NCBI RefSeq assembly: GCF_000819725.1
Contig: NZ_CDDH01000045.1
Span: 166,128 to 230,127, forward strand
Length of the DNA stretch: 64,000 bases
Source of the DNA: Aeromonas australiensis
Lineage (GTDB): Bacteria > Pseudomonadota > Gammaproteobacteria > Enterobacterales > Aeromonadaceae
Direction of reading: 5' to 3'
The notes below the pieces were generated by a model, which saw only the letters and a list, made by a program, of their open reading frames with translations, did not search any database and was not told the origin of the DNA. How positions within the stretch are numbered: position 1 is the first letter of the stretch; every line of letters begins with the position of its first letter. The translations under genes were made by a program, and so were the position numbers. This document shows positions 1 through 9,721 of this stretch, piece after piece.

Positions 1-174
1 GCGCTTGTCGCCCAGCGCCACCACCGTGAGGCAGACGCCGTTGGTGGCAATGGAGTCGCCCAGCTTGACGTCGCTAAAATCCAGGCCCGGGGCGTGCACG
101 GTGAGGGCCATGTCGTCGCCCTGACGGCGCAGTTCGGCCAGGGTTCCCACCGCTTCGATAATTCCGGTAAACAT
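1..174 (-). CDS. ribE: Riboflavin synthase alpha subunit, 5' part only
   Basis: The reverse strand reads MFTGIIEAVGTLAEL and continues to the window edge, so only the first 58 codons are present. The MFTGIIE start is the hallmark of riboflavin synthase, which dismutates two 6,7-dimethyl-8-ribityllumazine molecules into riboflavin in the cytoplasm. It lies 55 bp downstream of ribD on the same strand, so nrdR-ribD-ribE probably form one transcript. The rest of the gene is outside the window. Confidence 0.9.
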   Translation of the reverse strand, partial: MFTGIIEAVGTLAELRRQGDDMALTVHAPGLDFSDVKLGDSIATNGVCLTVVALGDKR

Positions 175-229
175 GCAGATCACCTTGCTGATGACGGGGG
201 CTGATGATCCCCCCTTGAACATTGATAAA

Positions 230-1339
230 TCAGGCTATTTTGGCGGTAATGCGAATATCCTGCCCCACCATGCGCACATCCTTGATGGCGAGCTTGGGGG
301 CCTGGAACAGCCGGGTCAGGCCCGGTAGATGGAACAGGCCGCGCCCTTCATCGCCCATCAGCTTGGGCGCCTGATAGAGCACCAGCTCATCCACCAGCCC
401 TTTTTCCAGTAGAGCGCCGCACAGCCGTGGCCCCGCCTCGACCAGCACCGAGTTGACGTTCTGTTTGGCCAGCAGCATGAACAGGCTGACCAGATCCAGC
501 TTGCCATCGAGCAGCGGCAGCTCCAGCTGCTGCACCCACGCGGGCCACTCACCGGACGCCTTGTGACGGGCCACCAGCACCGGGCTCTCGCTCTGGAACA
601 GTGGCAGGTCAGGGGTCAGCCGGTTTTGCGAATCGACGATGACCCGCAGCGGCTGACGCAGGGTCTCTTTGGGGTAGCTCGCCTTCACCGAGGGGGGCAG
701 CTCGTCCCAGCGCACGGTCAGGGAGGCACCATCGACCAGCACGGTTTCAGCGCTGGAGAGCACCGCATCATGGCGGGCCCGCAGTCGTTGCACGTCGCGG
801 CGCGCATCGGGGGAGGTGATCCACTGGCTCTCACCGCTCGCCATGGCGGTGCGGCCATCGAGGCTGGCCCCCAGCTTGACGGTCACCCGCGGGAAGGCGG
901 TACGCATCCGCTTGAAAAAGCCCGGGTTGAGCGCCTCGGCTTCGCTCGCCAGCAGGCCGAAATCGGTTTTGATGCCCGCTTCGGAGAGCATGCGCAGGCC
1001 ACGTCCGCCCACCTGGGGATTGGGATCGACCATGGCCGCCACCACCCGGGCCACACCGGCCTTGATCAGCGCCTCGGCGCAGGGGGGAGTACGACCGTGG
1101 TGGGAGCAGGGTTCGAGGGTCACATAGGCGGTGGCGCCGCGGGCGTTGTCACCGGCGGCGCGCAGGGCGTAGACCTCGGCATGGGGCTCGCCCGCCTTCT
1201 GATGCCACCCTTCGCCAATCACCACGCCATCCTTGACCAGCACGGCGCCGACGCAGGGATTGGGGGCCGTGGTGTAGCGGCCGCGGCGGGCCAGTTCGAG
1301 GGCCCGACTCATCCATTGGTAATCATCTTGACTAAACAT
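230..1339 (-). CDS. ribD: Bifunctional pyrimidine deaminase/reductase RibD
   Basis: RibD performs the second and third steps of riboflavin synthesis: deamination of the diaminopyrimidine made from GTP, then NADPH-dependent reduction of its ribosyl side chain. The 369-residue length matches the fused family. The N-terminal cytidine-deaminase-like domain (about residues 1-145) shows the zinc motif HAEVYAL and then PCSHHGRTPPC, giving one His and two Cys ligands and the catalytic Glu. The C-terminal half is the dihydrofolate-reductase-like domain, with VLVEAGPRLCGALL near residue 305. The gene follows nrdR on the same strand, the usual gammaproteobacterial order. Function is confidently assigned from family knowledge. 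Confidence 0.96.
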   Translation of the reverse strand: MFSQDDYQWMSRALELARRGRYTTAPNPCVGAVLVKDGVVIGEGWHQKAGEPHAEVYALRAAGDNARGATAYVTLEPCSHHGRTPPCAEALIKAGVARVVAAMVDPNPQVGGRGLRMLSEAGIKTDFGLLASEAEALNPGFFKRMRTAFPRVTVKLGASLDGRTAMASGESQWITSPDARRDVQRLRARHDAVLSSAETVLVDGASLTVRWDELPPSVKASYPKETLRQPLRVIVDSQNRLTPDLPLFQSESPVLVARHKASGEWPAWVQQLELPLLDGKLDLVSLFMLLAKQNVNSVLVEAGPRLCGALLEKGLVDELVLYQAPKLMGDEGRGLFHLPGLTRLFQAPKLAIKDVRMVGQDIRITAKIA

Positions 1340-1436
1340 TCGGGCTCCTTTGACAACACATCTCGACTTTACGCAGTATCGTAGGTTCGATTAGCGCAGC
1401 GTGATCGGACGCGGCAACATGGCTGAGAATGGAGGT

Positions 1437-1886
1437 TTACTTCTCCAGCTTGGCGATCTCTTCACCGAACTCGCGAATATCTTCGAAGCTGCGATAGACG
1501 GAGGCAAAGCGGATATAGGCCACCTTGTCCAGACTCTTGAGCTCATCCATCACCAGATTGCCCACCAGCTCGGAGGCGACTTCGCGCTCGCCGGTGGCAC
1601 GCAGGCGGGATTTGATATGGTTGACCGCTTTTTCGATGGCCTCCATGCTCACCGGCCGCTTCTCCAGCGCCCGCAGGATGCCGGCGCGCAGTTTGTCTTC
1701 GTTGAACGGCTCGCGGGAACCGTTGGACTTGATGACGCGGGGCATCACCAGCTCGGCCATCTCGAAGGTGGTAAAACGCTCGTGACAGAGCAGGCACTCA
1801 CGACGGCGGCGCACCTGATGGCCTTCTGCCACCAGACGGGAATCGATCACCTTGGTATCAACCGCACTACAGAATGGGCAATGCAT
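1437..1886 (-). CDS. nrdR: Transcriptional repressor NrdR
   Basis: NrdR is an ATP/dATP-sensing repressor of ribonucleotide reductase operons. The 149-residue protein starts [17 protein letters not shown], and the zinc ribbon uses CPFC and CLLC pairs, followed by an ATP-cone domain from about residue 48. A longer ATG-initiated frame begins at 1961, but the start at 1886 is preferred because the family begins exactly at MHCPFC and a GGAGG Shine-Dalgarno lies just upstream. ribD follows 97 bp downstream on the same strand, so co-transcription is likely. NrdR boxes near nrd genes would lie outside this window. Confidence 0.96.
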   Translation of the reverse strand: MHCPFCSAVDTKVIDSRLVAEGHQVRRRRECLLCHERFTTFEMAELVMPRVIKSNGSREPFNEDKLRAGILRALEKRPVSMEAIEKAVNHIKSRLRATGEREVASELVGNLVMDELKSLDKVAYIRFASVYRSFEDIREFGEEIAKLEK

Positions 1887-2021
1887 CGGACCTCCGGCGT
1901 TAATGGAACAGGGATCGGCCCGGCGGGCCAGGATCCAGGTCGGCCAGTGTAGCACGGCCATCCAACCGTGGTAAAAAGCGGAAAAGCGTGATTTTTCTGT
2001 TCGTTATCACTAATGGGCAAC

Positions 2022-2498
2022 TCACTCGTCGTAAGGCAGAGTATCGGGATCACAACCTAGATAATCGGGGGCTGGGTCGACCGTAAACTGCACCGCATCG
2101 ATATAGTCATGACCCAGCATCAATGCCTTGCCTATCCGGTGCATGCCATCCATCACCCGACCGGCGCTGTCGAGAATGATCGGATAGGCGAGATCCGCCG
2201 CTATGATGAGCTGGCAGTGCTCGACCACGCTGCGCACCGTGGGAGTGGCGCTGCCATGGCCATACCAGTGATCACGGTCAAGCTCGGCAATGTCGCTCAA
2301 TGCCACCGCCTGCAGCGGCAGATCACGGCTCAGTCGCACCAACCGCCGTACATCCCATGCCAGCAGCCCCTGCTCACTGGCACGAAAGTGATACTGGGCG
2401 CGGATTACCAGCCGAAGCTCCGCCTCCAGCGCCTTGTCCCGCTCTACGCAGGAGTGTGCCTCTTCGCTCGGTATCTTCTCTTCGTGGTTCAATCTCAT
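2022..2498 (-). CDS. Conserved hypothetical protein with ParB-like segment
   Basis: The product of about 158 residues is not assignable to a named family with certainty. Its C-terminal half contains LDSAGRVMDGMHRIGKAL, resembling the GHHRL-type core of ParB/sulfiredoxin-fold proteins, here with Met-His-Arg. No partner ParA or helix-turn-helix is visible, so a plasmid-partition role is not supported. The start is uncertain. ATG at 2498 sits only about one base after a GAGAGGG sequence, while TTG at 2492 has normal spacing from it; an upstream ATG at 2537 lies inside the glyA terminator and is unlikely. The gene follows glyA on the same strand but behind that terminator. Confidence 0.6.
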   Translation of the reverse strand: MRLNHEEKIPSEEAHSCVERDKALEAELRLVIRAQYHFRASEQGLLAWDVRRLVRLSRDLPLQAVALSDIAELDRDHWYGHGSATPTVRSVVEHCQLIIAADLAYPIILDSAGRVMDGMHRIGKALMLGHDYIDAVQFTVDPAPDYLGCDPDTLPYDE

Positions 2499-2522
2499 CC
2501 CTCTCGTGTTGCCCAACGCCAG

Positions 2523-2552
2523 AAAAAACAATGCCACCCGAGGGTGGCATTG
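2523..2552 (-). terminator. Rho-independent terminator of glyA
   Basis: CAATGCCACCC and GGGTGGCATTG form a perfect 11-bp stem with a 2-nt loop. On the minus strand the stem is followed by six T, 26 bp after the glyA stop codon. Confidence 0.9.
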
Positions 2553-2577
2553 GTCTCAAACCGGATGGTCTGACTTA

Positions 2578-3831
2578 TCAGCCATAAACCGGGAAGCGGC
2601 GGCAGATATCCAGCACCTTCTCGCGCACGGTGGCCAGCACGGCATCGTTGTCGTGGTTGTCCAGTACGTCGCAGATCCAGTGGGTCAGCTCGATGGACTC
2701 GGCCTCCTTGAAACCACGGCGGGTAATGGCCGGAGTACCGATACGCACACCGGAGGTGACGAACGGGGAGCGCGGGTCGTTGGGCACGGAGTTCTTGTTG
2801 ACGGTGATGTTGGCTTTGCCCAACGCAGCGTCAGCATCCTTACCGGTCAGCTCGCGGCCGATCAGGTCAACCAGCATCAGATGGTTGTCGGTACCGCCGG
2901 AGACGATCTTGTAACCGCGCTCGATAAAGGTGGCAGCCATCGCCTTGGCGTTTTTCACAACCTTAGCCTGATAGGTCTTGAACTCGGGCTCCAGCGCCTC
3001 TTTGAAGGCAACAGCTTTACCGGCGATGACGTGCATCAACGGGCCGCCCTGACCACCCGGGAAGACGGCGGAGTTGAGCTTCTTGTAGAGCTCCTCGTCG
3101 TCAGCGGCGGAGAGGATCAGACCACCGCGCGGACCGGCCAGGGTCTTGTGGGTGGTGGAGGTGACCACGTGAGCGTGGGGCACCGGGTTCGGGTAGACGC
3201 CAGCGGCAATCAGACCAGCCACGTGAGCCATGTCGACGAACAGGTAAGCACCGACCTTGTCGGCGATTTCGCGCATGCGGGCCCAGTCAACGATGCCGGA
3301 ATAGGCGGAGAAGCCACCGATCATCATCTTCGGCTTGTGCTCGACAGCCTGACGTTCCATGTCGTCGTAGTCGATCTTGCCGGACTCATCGATACCGTAA
3401 GGCACGATGTTGTAGAGCTTGCCGGAGAAGTTGACCGGAGAGCCGTGGGTCAGGTGACCGCCGTGGGCCAGGTTCATGCCCAGTACGGTGTCGCCCGGCT
3501 GCAGCAGAGCCATGTAAACGGCGCTGTTGGCCTGGGAGCCGGAGTGCGGCTGCACGTTGGCGTAAGTGGCACCGAACAGCTCTTTGGCGCGCTCGATGGC
3601 CAGGGTTTCGACCACATCCACATACTCGCAACCACCGTAGTAACGCTTGGCGGGGTAACCTTCGGCGTACTTGTTGGTCAGCTGGGAGCCCTGGGCCTCC
3701 ATGACACGGGGGCTGGTGTAGTTCTCAGACGCAATCAGCTCGATATGCTCTTCCTGACGACGGGTTTCGTCTGTGATGGCCTGCCACAATTGCGGATCAT
3801 AATTGGCGATGGTCATGTCACGTTTCAACAT
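2578..3831 (-). CDS. glyA: Serine hydroxymethyltransferase
   Basis: GlyA interconverts serine and glycine using tetrahydrofolate and pyridoxal phosphate, and is the main source of one-carbon units. The 417-residue protein is nearly collinear with E. coli GlyA. Visible motifs include [20 protein letters not shown], and the PLP-lysine loop [13 protein letters not shown]. The start at 3831 ([12 protein letters not shown]) is preferred over the longer frame from 3903 because E. coli begins at the same place and an AGGAGAG-type ribosome site precedes it. It is followed by a strong terminator. A PurR-like half-conserved box lies in its 5' untranslated region. Confidence 0.98.
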   Translation of the reverse strand: MLKRDMTIANYDPQLWQAITDETRRQEEHIELIASENYTSPRVMEAQGSQLTNKYAEGYPAKRYYGGCEYVDVVETLAIERAKELFGATYANVQPHSGSQANSAVYMALLQPGDTVLGMNLAHGGHLTHGSPVNFSGKLYNIVPYGIDESGKIDYDDMERQAVEHKPKMMIGGFSAYSGIVDWARMREIADKVGAYLFVDMAHVAGLIAAGVYPNPVPHAHVVTSTTHKTLAGPRGGLILSAADDEELYKKLNSAVFPGGQGGPLMHVIAGKAVAFKEALEPEFKTYQAKVVKNAKAMAATFIERGYKIVSGGTDNHLMLVDLIGRELTGKDADAALGKANITVNKNSVPNDPRSPFVTSGVRIGTPAITRRGFKEAESIELTHWICDVLDNHDNDAVLATVREKVLDICRRFPVYG

Positions 3832-4155
3832 CCGTTTCTCTCCTGAAAATCGTTTGCGCGTTAGGTGAAGTGGGCGCGGGCATTGTAACGTGAGCTGGAT
3901 CAAAGAGACAGTCCAACCACCTAAAAAAATGTTGAATTTATGTTGTAAAAAGCAAGATTCCCTCCCCGTTCAATACCCTGGCCACTCCGCCAAATGGCAC
4001 ATTTTTCATCCCGCTGCGGGCGAGCAAAACCCGAAGGGGATCACAACGCCCTCTTTACCCATCCTGTAACATACTCATTCGAAACAAATTTAATGATGAT
4101 GGAGCTGATTGCAGCCATGCATCCGAGGGGCTGCACCTAACCGGAGGAGTTCAAG
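3832..4155. other. Divergent intergenic region between glyA and the 4156 gene
   Basis: This 324-bp stretch has no credible ORF. It contains the glyA leader and promoter on the minus strand. On the plus strand it ends with an excellent GGAGGAG ribosome site for the gene at 4156. A small stem (GCAGCC...GGGCTGC, about 4109-4133) lies before that ribosome site. I see no riboswitch fold I can defend. Confidence 0.6.
3848..3857 (-). promoter_or_regulatory. Possible PurR box in the glyA leader
   Basis: On the minus strand GCAAACGATT matches the core of the PurR operator (GCAANCGNTT), 17 bp upstream of the glyA start. The outer C and T positions do not match. E. coli glyA is a PurR target, which raises the prior. 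This is weak evidence by itself. Confidence 0.35.
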
Positions 4156-4440
4156 ATGGAGCATCTGCTGACATTCGTGATCCTGGCTGTCTTTTTCCTG
4201 TTCTACTGGGTCTACTACACCAGCCAACGCAAACATGTTTCCACCACCTCGTGGGATCAGCTCCCCACCAAAGCCGACTATCTGGCGGCCCACCCTGAAT
4301 CAGTCGATGGCGACATCATCTTCTGTTATCACTGCGGCCACCACGAGTTGCTGGAGGTGGGCATGGTGCACCTGACCGATTTTCGCCGGGAATGGGTCTG
4401 CACCAAGTGCAAGCAGGTGCTGTTTCGCGAGATCGAATAA
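4156..4440 (+). CDS. Small membrane-anchored zinc-ribbon-like protein
   Basis: This 94-residue protein has one N-terminal membrane segment (about residues 4-22, FVILAVFFLFYWVYY) followed by a soluble domain. Two cysteine pairs, CYHCGHHE near residue 58 and CTKCKQ near residue 84, suggest a zinc ribbon facing the cytoplasm. A strong GGAGGAG ribosome site sits 8 bp before the ATG. No named family is recognised and the function is unknown. It stands alone between the divergent glyA and the convergent torS, so context gives no pathway. Confidence 0.8.
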   Translation: MEHLLTFVILAVFFLFYWVYYTSQRKHVSTTSWDQLPTKADYLAAHPESVDGDIIFCYHCGHHELLEVGMVHLTDFRREWVCTKCKQVLFREIE

Positions 4441-4489
4441 CGGCGCAGGGGTGCCCCCCCCTCTAAACGTTGTGCATAGCCAGCAGGGA

Positions 4490-7312
4490 TCAGGGCTGCG
4501 CATCCCTGTTGGCCGCCAGCCACTGTTGCAGCCCGCTCACCGCCGCTTCGAATTGCGCCCCGATTGCCGCAGGCTCACCACCCCCCGCCTCAAGAGCCGC
4601 ACAGTGGCTGGCAAATTCGGTCAACCCCAGCGCCAGCGCACTCCCCTTTAGCTTGTGCGCCAGCTGACGTTGCTCGCTCCCCTCCCCCTGCGCCAACTTA
4701 TCCACCAACATCCGCCCTTGCGACTCAAACAGCGCGACCAGCTGGCGGATCCGCACCATGCCGAGCAGGGGCAGATCGGCGTCCAGCACCGGATTGGCCC
4801 ACCCGGGCTGGTTAGTTGAGGGCGCGGCAGCTAGTTGCACAGGAGGCTCGATAGAGGCACCTGCCTGCCGAAACAGCTGATCGATGGCGTTTGCCAACAC
4901 CGCCAGCCGCACCGGCTTGCCGACAAAATCGACAAACCCGGCGGCGAGGCAGTGGCGGATATCCTCCGGATACATCTGGGCCGAAATGGCGATGGCAGGC
5001 AGCGGCCGCTCATGCATCTCTTCACTGATGGCGGCCAGATCCTCGCGCAGGGTCATGCCGTCCATATCGGGCAGATTGATATCAAGCAGCGCCAGCTCGA
5101 AGGGACGCTCGGTCACCAGCGCCAGCGCACTGCGACCATCCTCCGCCAGGGTGACGCGATGACCGAGCCGGGTCAGCATGCCGTGCGCCACCAGCCGGTT
5201 GATCTCGTTATCCTCCACCAGCAGGATGTCACGGGACTGGCCAAGGTGCAGCGGTTGCGCCTCGGCAGGCAGCTGGGCGCTCGAGCGCTGCAACGGCAAA
5301 CTGAAGCTGAATTCACACCCCTTGCCCGGTTCGCTGACAAGGATAAGCTCCCCCCCCATGGCGGCCACCAGCTTGCGGCTGATCGCCAGTCCCAGCCCGG
5401 TGCCGCCCTGATGGCCTATATCACGCTTGCGCTGGCGAAATGCCTCGAACACCGCCTCCTGCTCATCGGCCGGAATGCCGGGGCCTGTATCGCGCACCAC
5501 AAACCGGATGCAGGGCTCGGCGCAAGGGCCCTGACAGACAAGGGGCGCCACCGTCAGGGTAATCTGGCCACGGGCGGTAAACTTGACCGCATTGCCGAGC
5601 AAGTTGCCGAGCACCTGGCGCAGCTTGCCCAGATCCCCCTCGACCACAGGCGCCAGTCCGGGCGCATACTCCAGCGCCAGGGTGACCCCCTTGGCCGCCG
5701 CCTTTGGTCGAAACAACGCGCAGAGCTCATCCACCAGCTGGAACAGGGGGAAGGGTTCGCGGCGCGCCTCCACATGGCCCGCCTCTATCTTGGAGTAGTC
5801 GAGAATGTCGTTGAGGATCTCCAGCAGGGATTCGCCACTGTGCTCGATGGCGGCCAGATAGCGCTGCTGGGTATCGTTGAGATGGGTATCTTCCAGCAGT
5901 GTCAGCCCCCCCAGAATGCCGTTCATGGGGGTGCGGATCTCGTGGCTCATGGTGGCGAGAAACACCGACTTGGCCCGGTTTGCCTGTTCGGCCTCGGCGC
6001 GGGCCTGCCGCTGCTTCTCCACCTCCTCATTGAGCCGCTCGTTGGCGTGGCTGAGCTGGCCAGTGCGCTCCTCGACCCGCGACTCCAGCTCGCGCTGATA
6101 ACGGCCCAGCTCAACCGCATTGTCACGAAACACCTGCAGGGCCCGGCCCAGCTCCGCCAGCTCATCGCGCCCGGTACTGGCGATCGGCTCAAGGGGGGCC
6201 AGATCCCCGCGCGCCAACCGGCTCATCCCCGCCACCGCCCGTTGCAGCGGCCAGACGATCCGGCCGTAGACCATGCGCCACATCAGCAGCATCAGCAGTA
6301 GCAGGGTGAGCAGGCCAATGGCCATCAGCGCCTGCTCCAGCAGCCTTAGGCGCTGACTTAGCGCCTGCTGGCTCTGCCCCAGCGAATCGCGGGCACGGCT
6401 GACCAGCTCTCCGACCTGCTGGTTGAGGCTGCTCATCAAGGCTTCGTTGGCATTGGCCAGCACCCGTAGCGCCTCCCCCTTGCCGAGCCAGTCGCTGCGC
6501 AGTTGCACCAGCTTGTCGCTCTGCGCCAGCACAGTCAGCGCCTGCTCCACCGCCTGCCGGCGGGCCGGATCGGTCACCGCCCCGGCCCGCAGTTGCAAGA
6601 TAGCCAGCTCCCGCCGCCCCTCTTGCAATAGCGTTTGCAACTGTTCCTGCCGTTCGCTGCGCCACATCTCCTCGATACGCTGCTGCTGCATCAGGGTGCG
6701 ATGACGCAGCTCGGTCATCTGCTCCAGCCAGTCGAGATCTTGCTCCAGCAAGCGATCCAGCGTCCGGGTCGCCTGCGCACCTTGTTGTTGGTAGAGGGAA
6801 CCCAGCCCCGCCACCATCACGGTTTCGGCATTCTCCATCTGGCTGCGCGCCAGCTCGGCGATCTGTCCGGCCGCCGCCACCAGACGGGCCCGCTGCGCCT
6901 CCCCCTGCGCCATCAGGGTCAACCGCTCCCCCACCAGCCAGCCCTGCTGACCCAGATTGCCGATGATGCTCTGACTGAGCTGATCGAGGCTTGTTGAACC
7001 CTGCCCACGGTCGAGTTGCGCCAGCACCTGTTGTAGCTGTTGCCCCTGCAGAGTGAGCAAGCGCCCCTGATGCTCCCGCTCCTGCTCGCTGGTTGCGGTG
7101 GCCAGCAGCCGTGACGCGCTCTGGATCTCGCCGCTGAGGCGAGAGAGCGTGCGGGCCAGCTCCTGATCGGCCAACGTCTGCTGCACCCCTTGCTCCAGCT
7201 GGCGCAGATGGCTAAGCCCCACCCAGCCCAGCAGGGAGGCACTCAGGGTCAACAACGCCATCAGGGAGAAGGCCAGCAGCAACTTGCCACCCAGGCCGGA
7301 AAAGATTCTCAC
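4490..7312 (-). CDS. torS: Hybrid sensor histidine kinase TorS
   Basis: TorS is the inner-membrane sensor that, with periplasmic TorT, detects TMAO and phosphorylates TorR. Domain order in about 940 residues: membrane segment near the N-terminus, long helical periplasmic sensor, second membrane segment, HAMP, H-box ([12 protein letters not shown]), ATPase with [12 protein letters not shown], receiver ([12 protein letters not shown]) and a C-terminal Hpt domain with [15 protein letters not shown] longer ATG frame begins at 7384 and would overlap torT. The GTG at 7312 is preferred because AAGGGA lies 6 bp upstream and E. coli TorS starts at the equivalent point. It is divergent from torT, sharing a 70-bp promoter region. 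Confidence 0.93.
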   Translation of the reverse strand: MRIFSGLGGKLLLAFSLMALLTLSASLLGWVGLSHLRQLEQGVQQTLADQELARTLSRLSGEIQSASRLLATATSEQEREHQGRLLTLQGQQLQQVLAQLDRGQGSTSLDQLSQSIIGNLGQQGWLVGERLTLMAQGEAQRARLVAAAGQIAELARSQMENAETVMVAGLGSLYQQQGAQATRTLDRLLEQDLDWLEQMTELRHRTLMQQQRIEEMWRSERQEQLQTLLQEGRRELAILQLRAGAVTDPARRQAVEQALTVLAQSDKLVQLRSDWLGKGEALRVLANANEALMSSLNQQVGELVSRARDSLGQSQQALSQRLRLLEQALMAIGLLTLLLLMLLMWRMVYGRIVWPLQRAVAGMSRLARGDLAPLEPIASTGRDELAELGRALQVFRDNAVELGRYQRELESRVEERTGQLSHANERLNEEVEKQRQARAEAEQANRAKSVFLATMSHEIRTPMNGILGGLTLLEDTHLNDTQQRYLAAIEHSGESLLEILNDILDYSKIEAGHVEARREPFPLFQLVDELCALFRPKAAAKGVTLALEYAPGLAPVVEGDLGKLRQVLGNLLGNAVKFTARGQITLTVAPLVCQGPCAEPCIRFVVRDTGPGIPADEQEAVFEAFRQRKRDIGHQGGTGLGLAISRKLVAAMGGELILVSEPGKGCEFSFSLPLQRSSAQLPAEAQPLHLGQSRDILLVEDNEINRLVAHGMLTRLGHRVTLAEDGRSALALVTERPFELALLDINLPDMDGMTLREDLAAISEEMHERPLPAIAISAQMYPEDIRHCLAAGFVDFVGKPVRLAVLANAIDQLFRQAGASIEPPVQLAAAPSTNQPGWANPVLDADLPLLGMVRIRQLVALFESQGRMLVDKLAQGEGSEQRQLAHKLKGSALALGLTEFASHCAALEAGGGEPAAIGAQFEAAVSGLQQWLAANRDAQP

Positions 7313-7382
7313 GGGAAGTCCCTTGGTTGTGGTCGGCTTTGACCGGATAATATGGCCCAACACTTTAACAAAACCCCTGGCC
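7313..7382. promoter_or_regulatory. torS/torT divergent promoter region
   Basis: Seventy base pairs separate the GTG of torS from the ATG of torT. The stretch holds an AT-rich GATAATAT element near 7348, a plausible -10 for torT. No clear -35 element or tor box was seen. Confidence 0.4.
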
Positions 7383-8429
7383 ATGCGAAGCGTCTATCTC
7401 TCCCCCTTGTTGCTGATCTGGTTGCTAATGCTTCCCCGCGCCGCCCTCGCCTTTGCGGTCGATATCTGGCCCGGCGGCGAATTCAGCGGCCAGCCGGTGC
7501 GCCAGCAGTGGCCAGCCCCCACCGCCGCAACCAAACCGCTGACCCTCTGTGCCCTCTACCCCCATCTGCGCGACGCCTACTGGCTCTCGGTCAATCAGGG
7601 CATGGTGGACGAGGCGAAGCGGCTGGGAGTCAAGTTGCAGATCCACGAAGCGGGGGGCTATGGCGCCCTCGCCGAGCAGCGTCAGCAGTTGCAGCGCTGC
7701 GTGCAGGAAGGGAGCGACGCCATCTTGCTCGGCGCAGTGAGCTATCAGGGCTTGCGCGAGGCCATCAAGGCCACGCCGCTGCCGCTCTTTGGGTTGGTCA
7801 ACGATCTGCCCAGCGGTCTGGTGCAGGCCAAGGTGGGGGTCTCCTGGTACCAGATGGGCTGGCAAATCGGCCACTGGCTGGCGCAGCGCCACCCCGCCGG
7901 CAGCAAGCCGGTCTCGGTCGCCCTCTTCCCCGGCCCGCAGGCCAGTGGTGGCAACAACTTCGTCGAGCCGGGCTTTGCCGATGCCATCAAGGGGAGCGCC
8001 ATCAAGCTGGTCACCACCGAGCGCGGCGACAACAGCCGGGAAATCCAGCGCACACTGGTACAGCAGACCCTGGCCCGCTATCCCGACCTCGACTATCTGG
8101 TGGGGGGCGCCATCGCCGCCGAAGTGGCGGTCAACGAGCTGGCGCAGCGCCATCTCGACAGGCCCCGGGTGCTGAGCACCTACTTCAGCCACGGGGTACA
8201 GCGGGGACTGCGACGGGGCAAGATCCTGGCCGCCAACAGCGATCAGATGCGGCTGCAGGGGCGCCTTGCTGTCGCTCAGGCGGTCTGCCTGCTGCAACAC
8301 CCTGATGCCAGTGCCGAGCAGTGCCCACGGGTGATGGGGCCACCCATTCTGACGCTATCTGCGCCACTGGCCGACCCCGCCGATTCCCTCTCGGATGGCG
8401 CTTTTCGCCCCGTCTATCGGGTCGAATAG
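7383..8429 (+). CDS. torT: TMAO-binding periplasmic protein TorT
   Basis: TorT belongs to the periplasmic-binding-protein type 1 fold and presents TMAO status to TorS. The 348-residue protein begins with a clear signal peptide ([20 protein letters not shown], cleaved near ALAF). A longer frame from 7284 is rejected because it would place a charged 33-residue extension before the signal sequence. The mature part has typical family features, such as a sugar-binding-like N-lobe ([16 protein letters not shown]) and [15 protein letters not shown]. Its length matches E. coli TorT (342 aa), and it sits in the torS-torT-torR-torCAD cluster. Confidence 0.9.
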   Translation: MRSVYLSPLLLIWLLMLPRAALAFAVDIWPGGEFSGQPVRQQWPAPTAATKPLTLCALYPHLRDAYWLSVNQGMVDEAKRLGVKLQIHEAGGYGALAEQRQQLQRCVQEGSDAILLGAVSYQGLREAIKATPLPLFGLVNDLPSGLVQAKVGVSWYQMGWQIGHWLAQRHPAGSKPVSVALFPGPQASGGNNFVEPGFADAIKGSAIKLVTTERGDNSREIQRTLVQQTLARYPDLDYLVGGAIAAEVAVNELAQRHLDRPRVLSTYFSHGVQRGLRRGKILAANSDQMRLQGRLAVAQAVCLLQHPDASAEQCPRVMGPPILTLSAPLADPADSLSDGAFRPVYRVE

Positions 8430-8466
8430 CCGTTCCAAATCCGATCAGCACACTCAAGGAGAAGAG

Positions 8467-8871
8467 ATGAAAGAGTTACATGCCAGCTGCCTGTGCGGCG
8501 CCATCGCCCTGACCCTGCCGGATCAGTTCGACTATATGGGGAACTGCCACTGCAGCGAATGCCGCAAGTTTTCAGGGGGAGATTACGCCTCGGTCGGCGG
8601 ACTGGATGGCAACAAGGTCACCATAGTGAAGGGGGAAGAGGCCATCGGCCGCTACCGGAAATCGGCAGAGACCACCCTGGCATTCTGTCGTCACTGCGGC
8701 TCCAGCCTGTTCAGCCAGAAGAGCAGCAGCGGCAAGATCAACCTGCGCCTCGGGGTACTGGACGATGTGCCGAGCCAGCGCCCCGCGTTTCACATCTTTG
8801 TCGGCTCCAAGGCGCCCTGGCACCAGATTGGCGACGACTGCCCGCAATTTGATACCCGCCCGCCGGTCTGA
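8467..8871 (+). CDS. GFA/CENP-V domain zinc protein
   Basis: The 134-residue protein carries the cysteine pattern of the GFA (glutathione-dependent formaldehyde-activating/centromere protein V) family: ASCLCGAI, GNCHCSECRKFSG and FCRHCGSSLF, which together bind two zinc ions. The ATG at 8467 is chosen because GGAGAAG lies just upstream; a longer frame from 8395 overlaps torT. The true substrate of such small family members is usually unknown. It is inserted between torT and torR, 37 bp after torT and in the same direction. TMAO and dimethylamine breakdown can release formaldehyde, but a functional link to Tor is only inference. Confidence 0.85.
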   Translation: MKELHASCLCGAIALTLPDQFDYMGNCHCSECRKFSGGDYASVGGLDGNKVTIVKGEEAIGRYRKSAETTLAFCRHCGSSLFSQKSSSGKINLRLGVLDDVPSQRPAFHIFVGSKAPWHQIGDDCPQFDTRPPV

Positions 8872-8907
8872 TACCCGGTCAAACAGCTCAAGGCCGCCGC
8901 AACGGGG

Positions 8908-9621
8908 TCAGGAGGCTATCTCGCCAGCAAACAGATAGCCTTCACCATGGACGGTGACAAACAGCTGGGGATCCCGCGGATCCGCTTCCATCTTGCCGCG
9001 CAGCCGCCGGATCAACACGTCTATGGTGCGATCGCTCGGGCCATCGCCGCGATGGCTGATAAGGGTCAGGATCCGCTCCCGACTGAGCACCCGCCCGGCA
9101 TGGGCGACAAAGGCCACCAGCACTTCATATTCCGCCTTGGTCAGACGCACCGGCACTCCGTCCTTGCTGAGCTGGCGGCGGGAAATGTCAAAACGCCAGG
9201 GGCCAAAGCGCACCGCATCGTCAGCCACCGCAGGCTCGCTCGGCGCGGCGGCCGCCAGCGAGATCCGCCACAGCAGATTCTTGACCCGCACCAGCAGCTC
9301 CCTGAGCTCGAACGGCTTGGTGACATAGTCGTCGGCCCCCATCTCGAGGCCGACAATCCGGTCCACCGCATCGCTGCGGCCGGTGACCAGAATGATCCCC
9401 ACCGTGCTGCGCGCCCGCAGTTCACGGGTCAACAGCAGACCATCTTCTCCCGGCAGGTTGATATCCAGCATCACCAGATCGACCGTCTGCTCCGCCAGCA
9501 CGGCGCGCATCTGCTGGCCGTTTTCGACCGCCGTCACCCGATAGCCCTCCCGCTCGAAATAGCCGGTCAGCTTCTCGCGGGTAACCGCATCATCTTCAAC
9601 AACCAGAATGTGGTAGCTCAT
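8908..9621 (-). CDS. torR: OmpR-family response regulator TorR
   Basis: TorR activates torCAD when phosphorylated by TorS. The 237-residue protein has an N-terminal receiver with acidic pair E9/D10/D11, phospho-acceptor Asp53 in LVMLDINLPGEDG, and switch Lys in DDYVTKPFELREL. A C-terminal winged-helix DNA-binding domain follows (LTKAEYEVLVAFVAHAGRVLSRE; the segment SDRTIDVLIRRLRGKME is the recognition part). It is divergent from torC, with a 145-bp region holding TorR-box-like decamers. The orientation and order match the E. coli tor locus. Confidence 0.94.
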   Translation of the reverse strand: MSYHILVVEDDAVTREKLTGYFEREGYRVTAVENGQQMRAVLAEQTVDLVMLDINLPGEDGLLLTRELRARSTVGIILVTGRSDAVDRIVGLEMGADDYVTKPFELRELLVRVKNLLWRISLAAAAPSEPAVADDAVRFGPWRFDISRRQLSKDGVPVRLTKAEYEVLVAFVAHAGRVLSRERILTLISHRGDGPSDRTIDVLIRRLRGKMEADPRDPQLFVTVHGEGYLFAGEIAS

Positions 9622-9658
9622 GGGCAGGGTTCACGATGGTCGACAAGGGAGGATTATT

Positions 9659-9668
9659 CTATTCACAT
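9659..9668 (+). promoter_or_regulatory. Tor box candidate 1 (TorR binding)
   Basis: CTATTCACAT matches 8 of 10 positions of the E. coli tor box CTGTTCATAT. It lies in the torR-torC intergenic region, upstream of the torC promoter. Confidence 0.55.
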
Positions 9669-9711
9669 TTTGTCATAAATACCCCTATTTCATTAATTTG
9701 TGGCGGCAGCC

Positions 9712-9721
9712 CTGTTCACAA
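9712..9721 (+). promoter_or_regulatory. Tor box candidate 2, near the torC -35
   Basis: CTGTTCACAA matches 8 of 10 positions of the E. coli tor box. It lies immediately upstream of a TATCAT -10-like hexamer at 9730-9735, so TorR bound here would replace a poor -35, as known for E. coli torC. The torC start codon is at 9767. Confidence 0.6.

Noticed and set aside
2434..3846. 470-codon open frame on the plus strand
   Set aside because: It is antisense to glyA, whose identity is certain.
3832..4155. Glycine or other riboswitch before glyA
   Set aside because: No conserved core sequences of a known riboswitch class could be identified by eye.
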